A DNA stretch of 64,000 bases. Origin: Streptomyces glaucescens (GTDB taxonomy: Bacteria; Actinomycetota; Actinomycetes; Streptomycetales; Streptomycetaceae). The translations under genes and the position numbers were made by a program. The notes below the pieces were generated by a model, which was given only the letters and a program-made list of their open reading frames with translations, was not told where the DNA came from and made no database searches. Every line of letters starts with the position of its first letter. Position 1 is the stretch's first letter. Of the stretch, positions 25,513-38,689 are shown one piece after another. The stretch lies in assembly GCF_000761215.1 (NCBI RefSeq), contig NZ_CP009438.1, positions 558,001 to 622,000 of the forward strand, read 5' to 3'.

Positions 25513-26316
25513 ATGACACAGCACCGGACACCCGCCGCCCACCCGGCCGAGGTCGTCTCCACCGACTCCGTCTTCGGCGCACCCTGCTGGGTGAGCCTGA
25601 CCAGCCGGGACCTGCCCGCCACGGAGGCGTTCTACTCGGCCGTGCTGGGCTGGCAGTGGCGCTCGGCCAAGCTGGGCGAGCGGTTCCGCATCGCCCTCGC
25701 GGACGGTGCGCCGGTGGCCGGGATCGCCGGGATGGCCGGCATGTGGCAGGCGGCGGTCGCCTGGACGCCGTACTTCGCCGTGCGCAGCGCCGACGAGGTG
25801 GCGGGGCGGGTCCAGGAGCGCGGCGGCACCGTCGCGGTCGGGCCGATCTCCTTCCCGCCCGGGCGCGGGGCGCTGCTCGCCGACCGGGACGGGGCGACCT
25901 TCGGGATCTGGGAGGGGTCGCTGTTCACCGACTGGGAGACCTGGCGGCGGGCGGCGCCCGCCTTCGTCCGGCTGCACACCCGGGACGCCTTCGACGCCGC
26001 GATCTTCTACGGCGAGGTCCTCGACTGGGCCTCGGCGCGGCCCGGCTGCTGCGAGGTGCAGTACGAGGGCGAGGAGGTCGTGCTGCGCAGCCGCGGCGAC
26101 ATCGTGGCCCGGATCGAGTCGGGCGCCGTCGAATCGGCGCCCGACCCCACCATCCGGCCCCACTGGCAGGTGCACTTCTCCGTGCCCGAGGTCGCCGCCT
26201 GCGCCCGCGCCGCGGAGCTGCACGGCGGCAGCGTGCTGCGCGAGGGCCCCGACGAGGCGGTGCTGCGCGACCCGGACGGCGCGCAGTTCACGGTCACTTC
26301 CCGCCGGGAGCGGTAG
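25513..26316 (+). CDS. Two-domain VOC (glyoxalase/bleomycin-resistance fold) protein
   Basis: The 267-residue protein holds two vicinal-oxygen-chelate domains (about 22-140 and 150-267). The first has CWVSLTSRDLPATEAFYSAVLGW and the second FDAAIFYGEVLDW, and both end in a DPDGA- or DRDGA-type strand. Similar Streptomyces proteins are annotated as hydroxylases or glyoxalases without proof. The substrate is unknown. Its promoter matches the sigma-B consensus, so stress induction is plausible. Confidence 0.85.
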   Translation: MTQHRTPAAHPAEVVSTDSVFGAPCWVSLTSRDLPATEAFYSAVLGWQWRSAKLGERFRIALADGAPVAGIAGMAGMWQAAVAWTPYFAVRSADEVAGRVQERGGTVAVGPISFPPGRGALLADRDGATFGIWEGSLFTDWETWRRAAPAFVRLHTRDAFDAAIFYGEVLDWASARPGCCEVQYEGEEVVLRSRGDIVARIESGAVESAPDPTIRPHWQVHFSVPEVAACARAAELHGGSVLREGPDEAVLRDPDGAQFTVTSRRER

Positions 26317-26328
26317 GCCGGACGGGGG

Positions 26329-26393
26329 CGCGGGGAGTACGGCGGCGGGCGGACACCCCTTCCGGGTGTCCGCCCGCCGCCGTACTCCCCGCG
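26329..26393. terminator. Perfect 30-bp bidirectional terminator hairpin
   Basis: Arms 26329-26358 and 26364-26393 are exact inverted complements of 30 bases around a 5-base loop. It fills the gap between the convergent VOC and glgX genes and should stop transcripts from both sides. Confidence 0.85.
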
Positions 26394-26396
26394 CGG

Positions 26397-28549
<2,153 letters not shown>

Positions 28550-28553
<4 letters not shown>

Positions 28554-29062
28554 CGTGCGTCCTCCAGAGCCCCGTCGGCGGTGCCGGCCGGTGCGGCCAG
28601 GGACGCGACCGGCAGCTCGCGGGGCACCTGGAGCCCCTCGCGCAGGCCCGGAGTGGGCGCCGTGGGGACCAGCGGGGCACGGCGGCCGGCCCGGGCGCGC
28701 TGGGAGAACCAGATCACCTTGCTGCCGGTGTCGGCGGCGCAGCAGCCCCAGCCGTCGCTCATCGCGGCGATGTGCTCGAGGCAGCCGCGCAGGTCCTGGT
28801 CCGGGCGCAGGTCCCGGTCGTTGTCCGCGACGGCGGTGATCAGGTGCTGGCCGTTCCACCACATCTCGATGGAGGTGTGCTTGTCCGTGGCGTGCTCGTC
28901 GATGGCCCTCAGCAGCAGCTCGGCGCCGCGGCAGACGGGCTCGACCAGCGTCTCCAGGTTCCAGTACCTGAGGTGGGCGGCCAGGATGCGGCTGACCTGT
29001 CCGACGCGTTCCGGGCTGACTTCCACGTCGAGGTGGTAGTAGCAGGGCACTGCGGTCTTCAT
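28550..29062 (-). CDS. RsbW-like ATP-binding protein coupled to glgX
   Basis: The 170-residue protein resembles the GHKL ATPases of Streptomyces related to anti-sigma kinases: LETLVEPVCRGAELLLRAIDEH (N-box region), ITAVADNDRDL (G1-like), and a GWGCCAADTGSKVIWF end. The N-box asparagine is not obvious, so kinase activity is uncertain. Residues 130-170 are a Pro/Ala-rich tail. Its stop overlaps the glgX start by four bases, an unusual pairing that suggests joint production with the debranching enzyme. Confidence 0.8.
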
Positions 29063-29386
29063 CGTCGTTGGCTCCTCACCGGCGAGGCTCTCGCTCCCTT
29101 CCTCGCCCTAGTGGGCCGGAACGGCCCTGACGGGCCGAATCCCCCGACACGAAGCGTGAGTACCGATCGCTTCTGAGTAACCTCAACAGTGGGGGCGCTA
29201 GCCCATTCGTGCAACAGGAGCGACACCAGGGATCTGATTGAAGCTCCAACAAGACGCTGGGTCGCCGCGCGTGCACCATGAGTGAAGGACTCGATCGCCG
29301 TAACGGACTCCGTGCACCGTCGTGCGCGGCCACCGGCCCGACCGTCGGGACGTGCCCATCGAGTGCCCCGGAAGGTGAACGGCGCC
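29063..29386. other. Divergent control region of the glucan block
   Basis: These 324 bases hold no convincing gene. On the minus strand GGTT (29182-29179), 13 bases, CGGTAC (29165-29160) is a near match to the sigma-B consensus (spacer one base short, one mismatch) and could drive the RsbW-like-glgX pair. GGGCCG-GAA-CGGCCC (29113-29127) lies in that transcript's leader. I see no clear promoter toward glgE. Confidence 0.45.
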
Positions 29387-29683
29387 ATGCTGCTACCCGC
29401 CAGAGCCGAAGTCGCCCGGCAGCTGCGGCGGTACCGGGCGTGGGAGCGGGTCATGCTCGCTTCCCCGACCGACCGCCGGGTGCGGGCGACGTTCGAGGAC
29501 TCGGGCTACACCCTGTGTGTGCTCATGGGGAAGCGGTGTGCGCGGGAGGCCGCCGACGCGGCCGAGCGGTTCCTGCGCACCACGCTGACCACCTACTTGC
29601 AGGAACAGGACGACCGGCCCCGCAAGAGCGGCACCGCCCGGCGCGGTCCCCCGAGGGGGACCCGCTCCCGGGTGCCCGGCTGA
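29387..29683 (+). CDS. DUF5133 domain protein
   Basis: The 98-residue protein matches the small Streptomyces DUF5133 family: MLLPARAEVARQLRRYRAWE at the start, SPTDRRVRATFEDSGYTLCVLMGKR, and a helical TLTTYLQEQ. Function is unknown. The ATG at 29387 has GGAAGGTG 5-6 bases upstream; an in-frame ATG at 29282 is further from a site. It heads the glgE gene group, with a hairpin between them. Confidence 0.8.
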   Translation: MLLPARAEVARQLRRYRAWERVMLASPTDRRVRATFEDSGYTLCVLMGKRCAREAADAAERFLRTTLTTYLQEQDDRPRKSGTARRGPPRGTRSRVPG

Positions 29684-29708
29684 TCCCGTCCTTTCGGCGC
29701 AGGATCCC

Positions 29709-29733
29709 GAGCCGGGCCACGGCGGCCCGGCTC
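29709..29733 (+). terminator. Hairpin between DUF5133 gene and glgE
   Basis: GAGCCGGGCC (29709-29718) and GGCCCGGCTC (29724-29733) form a 10-base stem with a 5-base loop, 25 bases before the glgE ATG. It may terminate part of the upstream transcript or protect the glgE mRNA end. Confidence 0.45.
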
Positions 29734-29757
29734 CGAAGTACGGCGGAGGTGAGACCC

Positions 29758-31751
29758 ATGAGTACGACGGTGGTCATCGGGCGCATCCCGGTACGGGACG
29801 TCCATCCGGCGGTCGAGTGCGGCAGGCGCCCGGCGAAGGCGGTCACGGGCGAGACGTTCCAGGTCACCGCCACCGTCTTCCGCGAGGGCCATGACGCGGT
29901 CGGCGCCAATGTCGTGCTGCGCGACCCCGAGGGCCGGCCCGGCCCGTGGACCCCGATGCGCGAGCTGGCGCCCGGCAGCGACCGGTGGGGCGCGGAGGTC
30001 ACTCCGACGGCCGAGGGCCGCTGGACGTACACCGTGGAGGCGTGGAGCGATCCGCTCGGCACCTGGCGGCACACCGCCCGCGTCAAGGTCCCGGCCGGGA
30101 TCGACACCGGGCTGGTCCTCGAGGAGGGCGCCGGCCTGTACGAGCGCGCCGCCGAGGAGGTGCCCGGGCAGGCCGGGCGCGCGGTGCTGCTCGCCGCCGC
30201 GCGGACCCTGCGCGACGACACGCTGCCGGTCGCGACCCGGCTGGCGGCGGCGCTGACGCCGGAGGTGGACGCGGTCCTCGCCCGGTATCCGCTGCGCGAG
30301 CTGCTGACCCGCACCCCGCCGTACCCCCTGCTGGTGGAGCGGGAGCGGGCGTTGTTCGGGTCGTGGTACGAGTTCTTCCCGCGGTCGGAGGGCACGCGGG
30401 AGGTTCCGCACGGCACGTTCCGCACGGCCGCGCGGCGGCTGCCGGCGATCGCGCGGATGGGTTTCGACGTGGTCTACCTGCCGCCGGTCCATCCCATCGG
30501 CACGACCTTCCGCAAGGGCCCGAACAACACGCTGTCCGCCGGCCCGCGGGATGTGGGGGTGCCCTGGGCGATCGGCTCGCCCGAGGGCGGCCACGACGCC
30601 GTCCACCCCGAGCTGGGCACGATCGAGGACTTCGACCGGTTCGTGGAGGAGGCCCGCGGCCACGGCCTGGAGATCGCCCTGGACTTCGCCCTGCAGTGCT
30701 CGCCGGACCACCCTTGGGTGCACAAGCACCCGGAGTGGTTCCACCACCGCCCCGACGGGTCCATCGCCCACGCGGAGAACCCGCCGAAGAAGTACCAGGA
30801 CATCTACCCGATCGCCTTCGACCGGGACATGGACGGCCTGGTCGCCGAGACCGTGCGCATCCTCAGGTTCTGGATGGGCCACGGAGTGCGGATCTTCCGC
30901 GTCGACAACCCGCACACCAAGCCCGTCGTGTTCTGGGAACGGGTCATCGCCGAGGTCAACCGCACCGATCCGGACGTGATCTTCCTGGCCGAGGCGTTCA
31001 CCCGCCCGGCGATGATGCACACCCTGGCCCAGATCGGCTTCCAGCAGTCGTACACGTACTTCACCTGGCGCAACACCAAGCAGGAGCTGACGGAGTACCT
31101 GACCGAGCTGTCGGGCGAGGCCGCGAGCTACATGCGGCCCAACTTCTTCGTCAATACCCCCGACATCCTGCACGCCTACCTCCAGCACGGCGGCCGCCCG
31201 GCCTTCGAGGTCCGCGCCGTCCTCGCCGCCACCCTCTCCCCCGCCTGGGGCGTCTACTCCGGCTACGAACTGTGCGAGAACACCCCGCTGCGCGAGGGCA
31301 GCGAGGAGTACCTCGACTCGGAGAAGTACCAGCTGCGGCCCCGCGACTGGGAAACCGCCGAACGCGAGGGACGCACCATCACCCCCCTCATCACCCGCCT
31401 CAACGACATCCGCCGGCGCCACGCCGCGCTGCGCGGCCTGCGCAATCTGCGTTTCCACCGGACCGACAACGACGCGGTCATCGCGTACAGCAAGCGCTCC
31501 GGCGCCGACACCGTCCTGGTGGTCGCCAACCTCGACCCTCACCACACCCAGGAGGCCACGGTCACGCTGGACCTGCCGCACCTCGGCATGAACCCGCACG
31601 AGGCCGTGTCGGTGCACGACGAACTGACGGGTGAGACCTATCACTGGGGCAGCACGAACTACGTGCGTCTGGAGCCCGGCCGCGCGCCGGCCCATGTGCT
31701 CCACGTCCAGCGGTCCCCCGCCGCGCCGCAGATCGGAGGGTCAGCAGCGTC

Positions 31752-31755
<4 letters not shown>
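29758..31755 (+). CDS. glgE: Alpha-1,4-glucan:maltose-1-phosphate maltosyltransferase GlgE
   Basis: The 665-residue GH13_3 enzyme adds maltose from maltose 1-phosphate to growing alpha-glucan chains. An N-terminal beta domain and helical insert are followed by the catalytic barrel: [11 protein letters not shown], the nucleophile D383 in [10 protein letters not shown] (equivalent to D394 of S. coelicolor GlgE1) and the acid/base E412 in FLAEAFT. WHRFVE-like ends are replaced by [11 protein letters not shown]. The ATG follows GGAGGTGAGACCC. Its stop overlaps the treS start (ATGA). Confidence 0.96.
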
Positions 31756-33470
<1,715 letters not shown>

Positions 33471-33513
33471 GGCCGACCACCGTGAGCGTGCGCCGACGAA
33501 AGGAGGCGTCACC

Positions 33514-34905
33514 ATGACGAAGACCGCGTACCTCCGACCGAGTGGCAGCGGCAGGGCCGGGCTGACCCGGCCCATGGCCTCGCTCGACGGCCTGCTGCGG
33601 GCGTGGCTGCCCGGGCAGCGGTGGTTCGCCGGGAAGGACCGTCCCGTCACGGACCTGCGGCTGCTGTCCCTGACCGAGCTGTTCCCGGGCTGTCTCCACC
33701 TGCTCGTGCACGCCGGTCACGCGGGCGGCCACAGCGGTCACGCGGGTGTTCCCGCGCCGGGTGGCACACCCCCGCCCGGGGACATCTACCAGTTGCTCCT
33801 CGGCATCCAGGAGCACCCGTCGCCCCGCCTGGGCCGGGCCCTGATCGGCCGGGCGCAGGACGGCCCGCTGGCCGGTCTCACGGTCTACGACGCCCTCCTC
33901 GACCCCCGTTCGGCGCAGCTGTTCCTGGAGCGGCTGCGGCAGCCGGGCTCGGCGGGCCCGCTGCGCTTCGAGACGGACCGGGCTCAGCCCGTCCCGGCCG
34001 GGCTGGTGCCGCGGGTGCTCGACGCCGAGCAGTCGAACTCCTCGCTGGTGTACGGCGACGAGTTCATCCTGAAGGTGTTCCGGCGCATCCAGCCGGGCGT
34101 CAACCCCGATCTGGAGGTGCCGGTCGCGCTGGCCGGGCAGGGCTGTGCACGGGTGCCCGCCCCGGTGGCGTGGTTCCGCACCACCCAGCCGCAGCCCGCG
34201 ACGCTCGGCGTGCTCCAGCCGTTCCTGCGCGACGCGTCCGACGGCTGGACCCTGGCCCTGCACGCGCTCGCCACCGGCACGGACTTCACCACCCACGCCC
34301 GTGAGCTGGGCCGGGCCACCGCGGACGTCCATCTGGCGCTGGCCGCCGCGTTCCCGACCGGTGCCCCCGGCGAGAACGGGCGGACCGCGGCGGCCATGGC
34401 CGAACGGCTCGACGCCGCCGCGCACAGCGTGCCCGCGCTGCGGCCGTTCGTGCCGGGGCTGCGGGGCGCGTTCAGCGCACTCACCACCTGCGACCCCGGG
34501 CCGCCGGCCCAGCGGATCCACGGCGACCTGCACCTGGGCCAGGTGCTGCGCGCGGGCCGCGAGTGGTTCGTCATCGACTTCGAGGGCGAACCGTCCCGTC
34601 CGCTCGCCGAGCGGCGCAGTGCCCAGTCCCCCGTGCGCGACATCGCCGGCATGCTGCGCTCCTTCGACTACGCGGCCCGGCAGCGCCGGCCCTGGCGCCC
34701 CGAGTGGGCGCGCCGCTGCCGGGAGGCGTTCTGCGCGGGCTACGCGGCCCGGGCCGGATGGGACCCGCGCAAGAAGCACGGCCTGCTGCGCGCGTACGAG
34801 ACCGACCGGGCCGTCTACGAAGTGATCTACGAGGCCAGACACCGTCCGGACTGGCTCCCCGTACCGATGGCGGCGATCGAACGACTCGCCGTGAGAGGAG
34901 ACTGA
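33514..34905 (+). CDS. pep2: Maltokinase (Mak/Pep2)
   Basis: The 463-residue kinase makes maltose 1-phosphate from maltose and ATP for GlgE. The N-terminal cap domain has [15 protein letters not shown], and the kinase core has [22 protein letters not shown], the catalytic loop [11 protein letters not shown] and the metal site [13 protein letters not shown] short Gly/His-rich insertion (about 69-90) is specific to this copy. It begins 43 bases after treS and ends 4 bases before the glgB start. Confidence 0.95.
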   Translation: MTKTAYLRPSGSGRAGLTRPMASLDGLLRAWLPGQRWFAGKDRPVTDLRLLSLTELFPGCLHLLVHAGHAGGHSGHAGVPAPGGTPPPGDIYQLLLGIQEHPSPRLGRALIGRAQDGPLAGLTVYDALLDPRSAQLFLERLRQPGSAGPLRFETDRAQPVPAGLVPRVLDAEQSNSSLVYGDEFILKVFRRIQPGVNPDLEVPVALAGQGCARVPAPVAWFRTTQPQPATLGVLQPFLRDASDGWTLALHALATGTDFTTHARELGRATADVHLALAAAFPTGAPGENGRTAAAMAERLDAAAHSVPALRPFVPGLRGAFSALTTCDPGPPAQRIHGDLHLGQVLRAGREWFVIDFEGEPSRPLAERRSAQSPVRDIAGMLRSFDYAARQRRPWRPEWARRCREAFCAGYAARAGWDPRKKHGLLRAYETDRAVYEVIYEARHRPDWLPVPMAAIERLAVRGD

Positions 34906-34909
34906 CACC

Positions 34910-37132
34910 GTGGCGCTGCGCGACACCTCGCTGCCCGAGCCGTCCGCCCCGAGCCCGGCCGTCCATCCGCCGGGCGGGGCGGCCCCGCCGCTGGACCCGG
35001 GCGACCGGGACCGGCTGCTCAGCGGCTCCCATCACGACCCGCACGCCCTGCTCGGCGCGCACCCCGTGCCCGGCGGGGTCGCCCTGCGGGCGCTGCGCCC
35101 GTTCGCGCGGTCGGTGACCGCGCTGGCCGGCGGGGTGCGGCACCCGCTGGTCTCGGAGGGCGACGGCCTGTTCTCGGTCGTGCTGCCCGGTGCCGCGATC
35201 CCGGCGTACACGCTGCTGGTCTCGTACGGGGACGGCGAGCGGGAGACGCACGACCCGTACCGGTTCCTGCCGGCGCTCGGCGAGCTGGACCTGCATCTGA
35301 TCCGGGAGGGCCGGCACGAGCAGCTGTGGAAGGCGCTGGGCGCGGAGCCGATGGTCCACGAGGGTGTGGCCGGGACCCGGTTCACGGTGTGGGCGCCGAA
35401 CGCGCGCGGGGTGCGGGTCGCCGCGGACTTCTGCCACTGGGACGGCACCGCGTTCCCGATGCGCTCGCTGGGCGCCTCGGGGGTGTGGGAGCTGTTCCTG
35501 CCGGGGGTCGGCGTGGGCACCCGCTACAAGTTCGAGATCACCTCCCAGTACGGCGGCCGGTTCCTGAAGGCGGACCCGATGGCGCGGGAGACGGAGCTGC
35601 CCCCGGACACGGCGTCGGTGGTCACGGCCTCGCACTACGAGTGGGGCGACCGGGAGTGGCTGGCGCACCGCGCGCGGACCCCGGTGCACGAGGCGCCGTT
35701 CTCGGTGTACGAGGTGCACCTGCCGTCCTGGCGGCCGGGCCTCTCCTACCGTCAGCTGGCCGAGGAACTGCCCGCGTACGTGAAGGACATGGGCTTCACG
35801 CACGTGGAGCTGATGCCGGTGGCCGCGCATCCGTTCAGCGGCTCGTGGGGCTACCAGGTGACCTCCTACTACGCCCCGACGCCGCGGCTGGGCGGACCGG
35901 ACGACTTCCGGTACTTCGTCGACTCCTGCCACCGGGCGGGCATCGGCGTGATCATGGACTGGGTGCCGGCGCACTTCCCGAAGGACGACTGGGCGCTGGC
36001 CCGGTTCGACGGGGACCCGCTGTACGAGCCCGGGAACGCGCAGCGGGCGGAGCACCCGGACTGGGGCACGTACGAGTTCGACTTCGGCCGCACCGAGGTG
36101 CGCAACTTCCTGGTGGCCAACGCCGTCTACTGGTGCGAGGAGTTCCACATCGACGGGCTGCGGGTCGACGCGGTCGCCTCGATGCTCTACCTCGACTACT
36201 CCCGCGAGGACGGCGAGTGGTCGCCGAACGCGTACGGCGGCCGGGAGGACCTGGCGGCGATGGCGTTCCTCCAGGAGATGAACGCGACCGTGTACCGGCG
36301 GGTGCCCGGCGTGGTGACCATCGCCGAGGAGTCCACCGCCTGGGGCGGGGTGACCCGGCCGACCGACAGCGGCGGACTGGGCTTCGGGCTGAAGTGGAAC
36401 ATGGGCTGGATGCACGACTCGCTCCAGTACATGTCCAAGGAGCCGGTGCACCGCAAGTACCACCACCACGACATGACCTTCTCGATGGTCTACGCCTACA
36501 GCGAGAACTACGTCCTGCCCATCTCCCACGACGAGGTGGTCCACGGCAAGCAGGCGCTGGTCTCCAAGATGCCCGGCGACTGGTGGCAGCGGCGCGCCAA
36601 CCACCGCGCCTACCTCGGCTTCATGTGGGCCCACCCGGGCAAGCAACTGCTGTTCATGGGCCAGGAGTTCGCCCAGGGCGGCGAGTGGTCCGAGGCGCAC
36701 GGCCCCGAGTGGTGGCTGCTGGACGACGGCTACTGCGCCGCGGGTGACCACCGCGGTGTCCAGGACCTCGTGCGCGACCTCAACGCCCGCTACCGGCACA
36801 GCCCCGCGCTGTGGCAGCGCGACACCGACCCGTCCGGCTTCCGGTGGGTGGCGTGCGACTCCGCCGACGACAACGTCTTCGCGTTCCTGCGCTACGCCGC
36901 CGACGGCAGCCCGCTGCTGGCGGTGAGCAACTTCTCCCCCGTCGTCCGCCACGACTACCGCCTGTGGGCCCCGGACGACGTCGTGGCCTGGCAGGAGGTG
37001 CTGAACACCGACGCGGCCCGCTACGGCGGCAGCGACGTCACCAACCCGCATCCGGTCAAGCCTGAGGACGGTCACATCCGGCTCACCCTGCCGCCGCTGG
37101 CCACGGTGTGGCTGACGCCCGTGCCGGTGTGA
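34910..37132 (+). CDS. glgB: 1,4-alpha-glucan branching enzyme GlgB
   Basis: The 740-residue GH13_9 enzyme introduces alpha-1,6 branches into the glucan made by GlgE. An N-terminal domain (about 30-120) and CBM48 (about 145-240) precede the barrel with YEVHLPSW, the nucleophile D420 in [13 protein letters not shown]473 in TIAEESTAW and D541 in [10 protein letters not shown]. The GTG at 34910 has GAGAGGAG 9 bases upstream. It closes the four-enzyme operon. Confidence 0.96.
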   Translation: MALRDTSLPEPSAPSPAVHPPGGAAPPLDPGDRDRLLSGSHHDPHALLGAHPVPGGVALRALRPFARSVTALAGGVRHPLVSEGDGLFSVVLPGAAIPAYTLLVSYGDGERETHDPYRFLPALGELDLHLIREGRHEQLWKALGAEPMVHEGVAGTRFTVWAPNARGVRVAADFCHWDGTAFPMRSLGASGVWELFLPGVGVGTRYKFEITSQYGGRFLKADPMARETELPPDTASVVTASHYEWGDREWLAHRARTPVHEAPFSVYEVHLPSWRPGLSYRQLAEELPAYVKDMGFTHVELMPVAAHPFSGSWGYQVTSYYAPTPRLGGPDDFRYFVDSCHRAGIGVIMDWVPAHFPKDDWALARFDGDPLYEPGNAQRAEHPDWGTYEFDFGRTEVRNFLVANAVYWCEEFHIDGLRVDAVASMLYLDYSREDGEWSPNAYGGREDLAAMAFLQEMNATVYRRVPGVVTIAEESTAWGGVTRPTDSGGLGFGLKWNMGWMHDSLQYMSKEPVHRKYHHHDMTFSMVYAYSENYVLPISHDEVVHGKQALVSKMPGDWWQRRANHRAYLGFMWAHPGKQLLFMGQEFAQGGEWSEAHGPEWWLLDDGYCAAGDHRGVQDLVRDLNARYRHSPALWQRDTDPSGFRWVACDSADDNVFAFLRYAADGSPLLAVSNFSPVVRHDYRLWAPDDVVAWQEVLNTDAARYGGSDVTNPHPVKPEDGHIRLTLPPLATVWLTPVPV

Positions 37133-37160
37133 ACCTCCGCCGCCGGGGCAAGCGGGGCCT

Positions 37161-37181
37161 ACGGGAGGACCGTCCTCCCGT
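37161..37181 (+). terminator. Inverted repeat after glgB
   Basis: ACGGGAGGAC-C-GTCCTCCCGT has exact 10-base arms, 28 bases past the glgB stop. It can end the glucan operon, although the next gene starts only 34 bases later and may be reached by read-through. Confidence 0.5.
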
Positions 37182-37215
37182 ACCTCGCGGCAGGTCCTCG
37201 GAAAGGCGGCACAGG

Positions 37216-38313
37216 GTGCGCACGGTCGGTGTGGAGGAAGAACTCCTTCTGGTGGATCCCGAGACCGGCGAGCCACGGGCGCGTTCCGCGGCCGTGCTGG
37301 CCCGGGCGGAGCAGGCGGACGCCGAGCAGGACGTGTTCGAGACGGAGCTCCACGAGCAGATGCTGGAGTTCGCCACTCATCCGCAGTCCGACATGGCGGC
37401 GCTGGGCGCGGAGATCGTCCGGTGCCGCAAGGAGGCGGCCCGGCACGCGGAGGACATCGGCTGCGCGGTCGCCGCGCTCGCCACCTCCCCGCTGCCGGTC
37501 AGCCCCGCGGTCGGCGAGACCAGCCGCTACCAGTGGATGGAACGCGAGTACGGGATCGCCACCCGGGAGCAGCTCGTCATGGGCTGCCACGTACATGTGG
37601 CCGTGGACTCCGACGAGGAGGGCGTGGCGGTCGTCGACCGGTTGCGGCCCTGGCTCGCCGTGCTGGCCGCGCTGAGCGCCAACTCCCCGTTCTGGCAGGG
37701 CAACGACACCAGTTACAGCAGCTACCGCAGCCGGGTCTGGCAGCGCTGGCCGTCGGCGGGACCGACCGAGCTGTTCGGCTCCGCCGAGGCGTACGACCAG
37801 CGGGTCGCCGACATGATGGCCACGGGCGCCCTGCTCGACGAGAAGATGGTGTACTTCGACGCGCGGCTCTCCCGGCAGTACCCGACCGTGGAGATACGGG
37901 TCTCCGACGTCTGCCTGGACGCGGACACCGCCACCCTGATCGCGACCCTGTCCCGGGGACTGGTCGAGACGGCCGCCCGGGACTGGCGGGCGGGACGGGA
38001 ACCGGCCGGCCTCGGCGTCAGCGTGCTGCGCCTCGCGGGATGGCGGGCCGCCCGCTCCGGCCTCACCGGCGACCTGCTGCTGCCCGCCGGGATGCGGCCC
38101 GCGCCCGCCGCGACGGTGGTGGAGGCCCTGCTGGAGCACGTCGCGGACGCGCTCGCGGACAGCGGGGACCTGGACCGGGCACGGGAGAGCTGCGCCCGGC
38201 TGCTGCGGGAGGGCAACGGCGCACGGGTGCAGCGGGACCTGCTCGCGCGGACCGGCAGTCTGCGCGAGGTCGTCGCCGCCTGCGTGCGCCGCACCCAAGG
38301 CGCTACAGGATGA
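37216..38313 (+). CDS. YbdK-type carboxylate-amine ligase (glutamate-cysteine ligase family 2)
   Basis: The 365-residue protein has the GCS2 fold: TVGVEEELLLVDP at the start, ELHEQMLEFATHP, GCHVHVAVDSDEEGVAVV, LSANSPFWQGNDT and PTVEIRVSDVCLD. The family couples ATP to amide formation. Members in Streptomyces include EgtA-like and weak gamma-glutamyl-cysteine ligases, but the substrate here cannot be fixed. The GTG at 37216 is followed directly by the conserved core. It is probably downstream on the glucan operon transcript. Confidence 0.9.
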   Translation: MRTVGVEEELLLVDPETGEPRARSAAVLARAEQADAEQDVFETELHEQMLEFATHPQSDMAALGAEIVRCRKEAARHAEDIGCAVAALATSPLPVSPAVGETSRYQWMEREYGIATREQLVMGCHVHVAVDSDEEGVAVVDRLRPWLAVLAALSANSPFWQGNDTSYSSYRSRVWQRWPSAGPTELFGSAEAYDQRVADMMATGALLDEKMVYFDARLSRQYPTVEIRVSDVCLDADTATLIATLSRGLVETAARDWRAGREPAGLGVSVLRLAGWRAARSGLTGDLLLPAGMRPAPAATVVEALLEHVADALADSGDLDRARESCARLLREGNGARVQRDLLARTGSLREVVAACVRRTQGATG

Positions 38314-38536
38314 GGGTCAGGGCGTAGGCCAGGAAGAACGCGGCCACCAGCACCGACAGCACGATGATCAGCGTGAGCGGTCCCTTGGCCCAGCCCTTCG
38401 TCGGGTTGTGGGTCTCGCGGGGCCCGGCCTCCGGCATGCTGCTCTCCGCCGGCGGCGTCTCCCCGGGGGGTACACCGCCACCGGGTTCGAGGCCTGACGT
38501 CCGCTCGGGCTCGGGATCGGGATTGATGTGACTCAT
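38303..38536 (-). CDS. Small single-span membrane protein (DUF6480-like)
   Basis: The 77-residue product has a Pro/Glu-rich cytosolic half (PDPEPERTSGLEP), a conserved-looking NPTKGWAKGP turn, and one C-terminal transmembrane helix (LTLIIVLSVLVAAFFLAYAL). Streptomyces has many such tail-anchored proteins; function unknown. It converges on the YbdK-like gene, overlapping its 3' end by 11 bases, and is divergent from the acyl-CoA ligase. Confidence 0.8.
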   Translation of the reverse strand: MSHINPDPEPERTSGLEPGGGVPPGETPPAESSMPEAGPRETHNPTKGWAKGPLTLIIVLSVLVAAFFLAYALTLIL

Positions 38537-38689
38537 GGGCTCCGAGTCCCCCGATCCGGCCGAGATCATCGAACCGGACCCGATTCCGTCGTCCGGGCAC
38601 CGCGCGGGCCCGCCGACCGCTACATTCGACCAGCGTCGATGACGGTCCTCGTCGGCGGAGTCACGGCCCGTACACCACAGGAGCAGCGC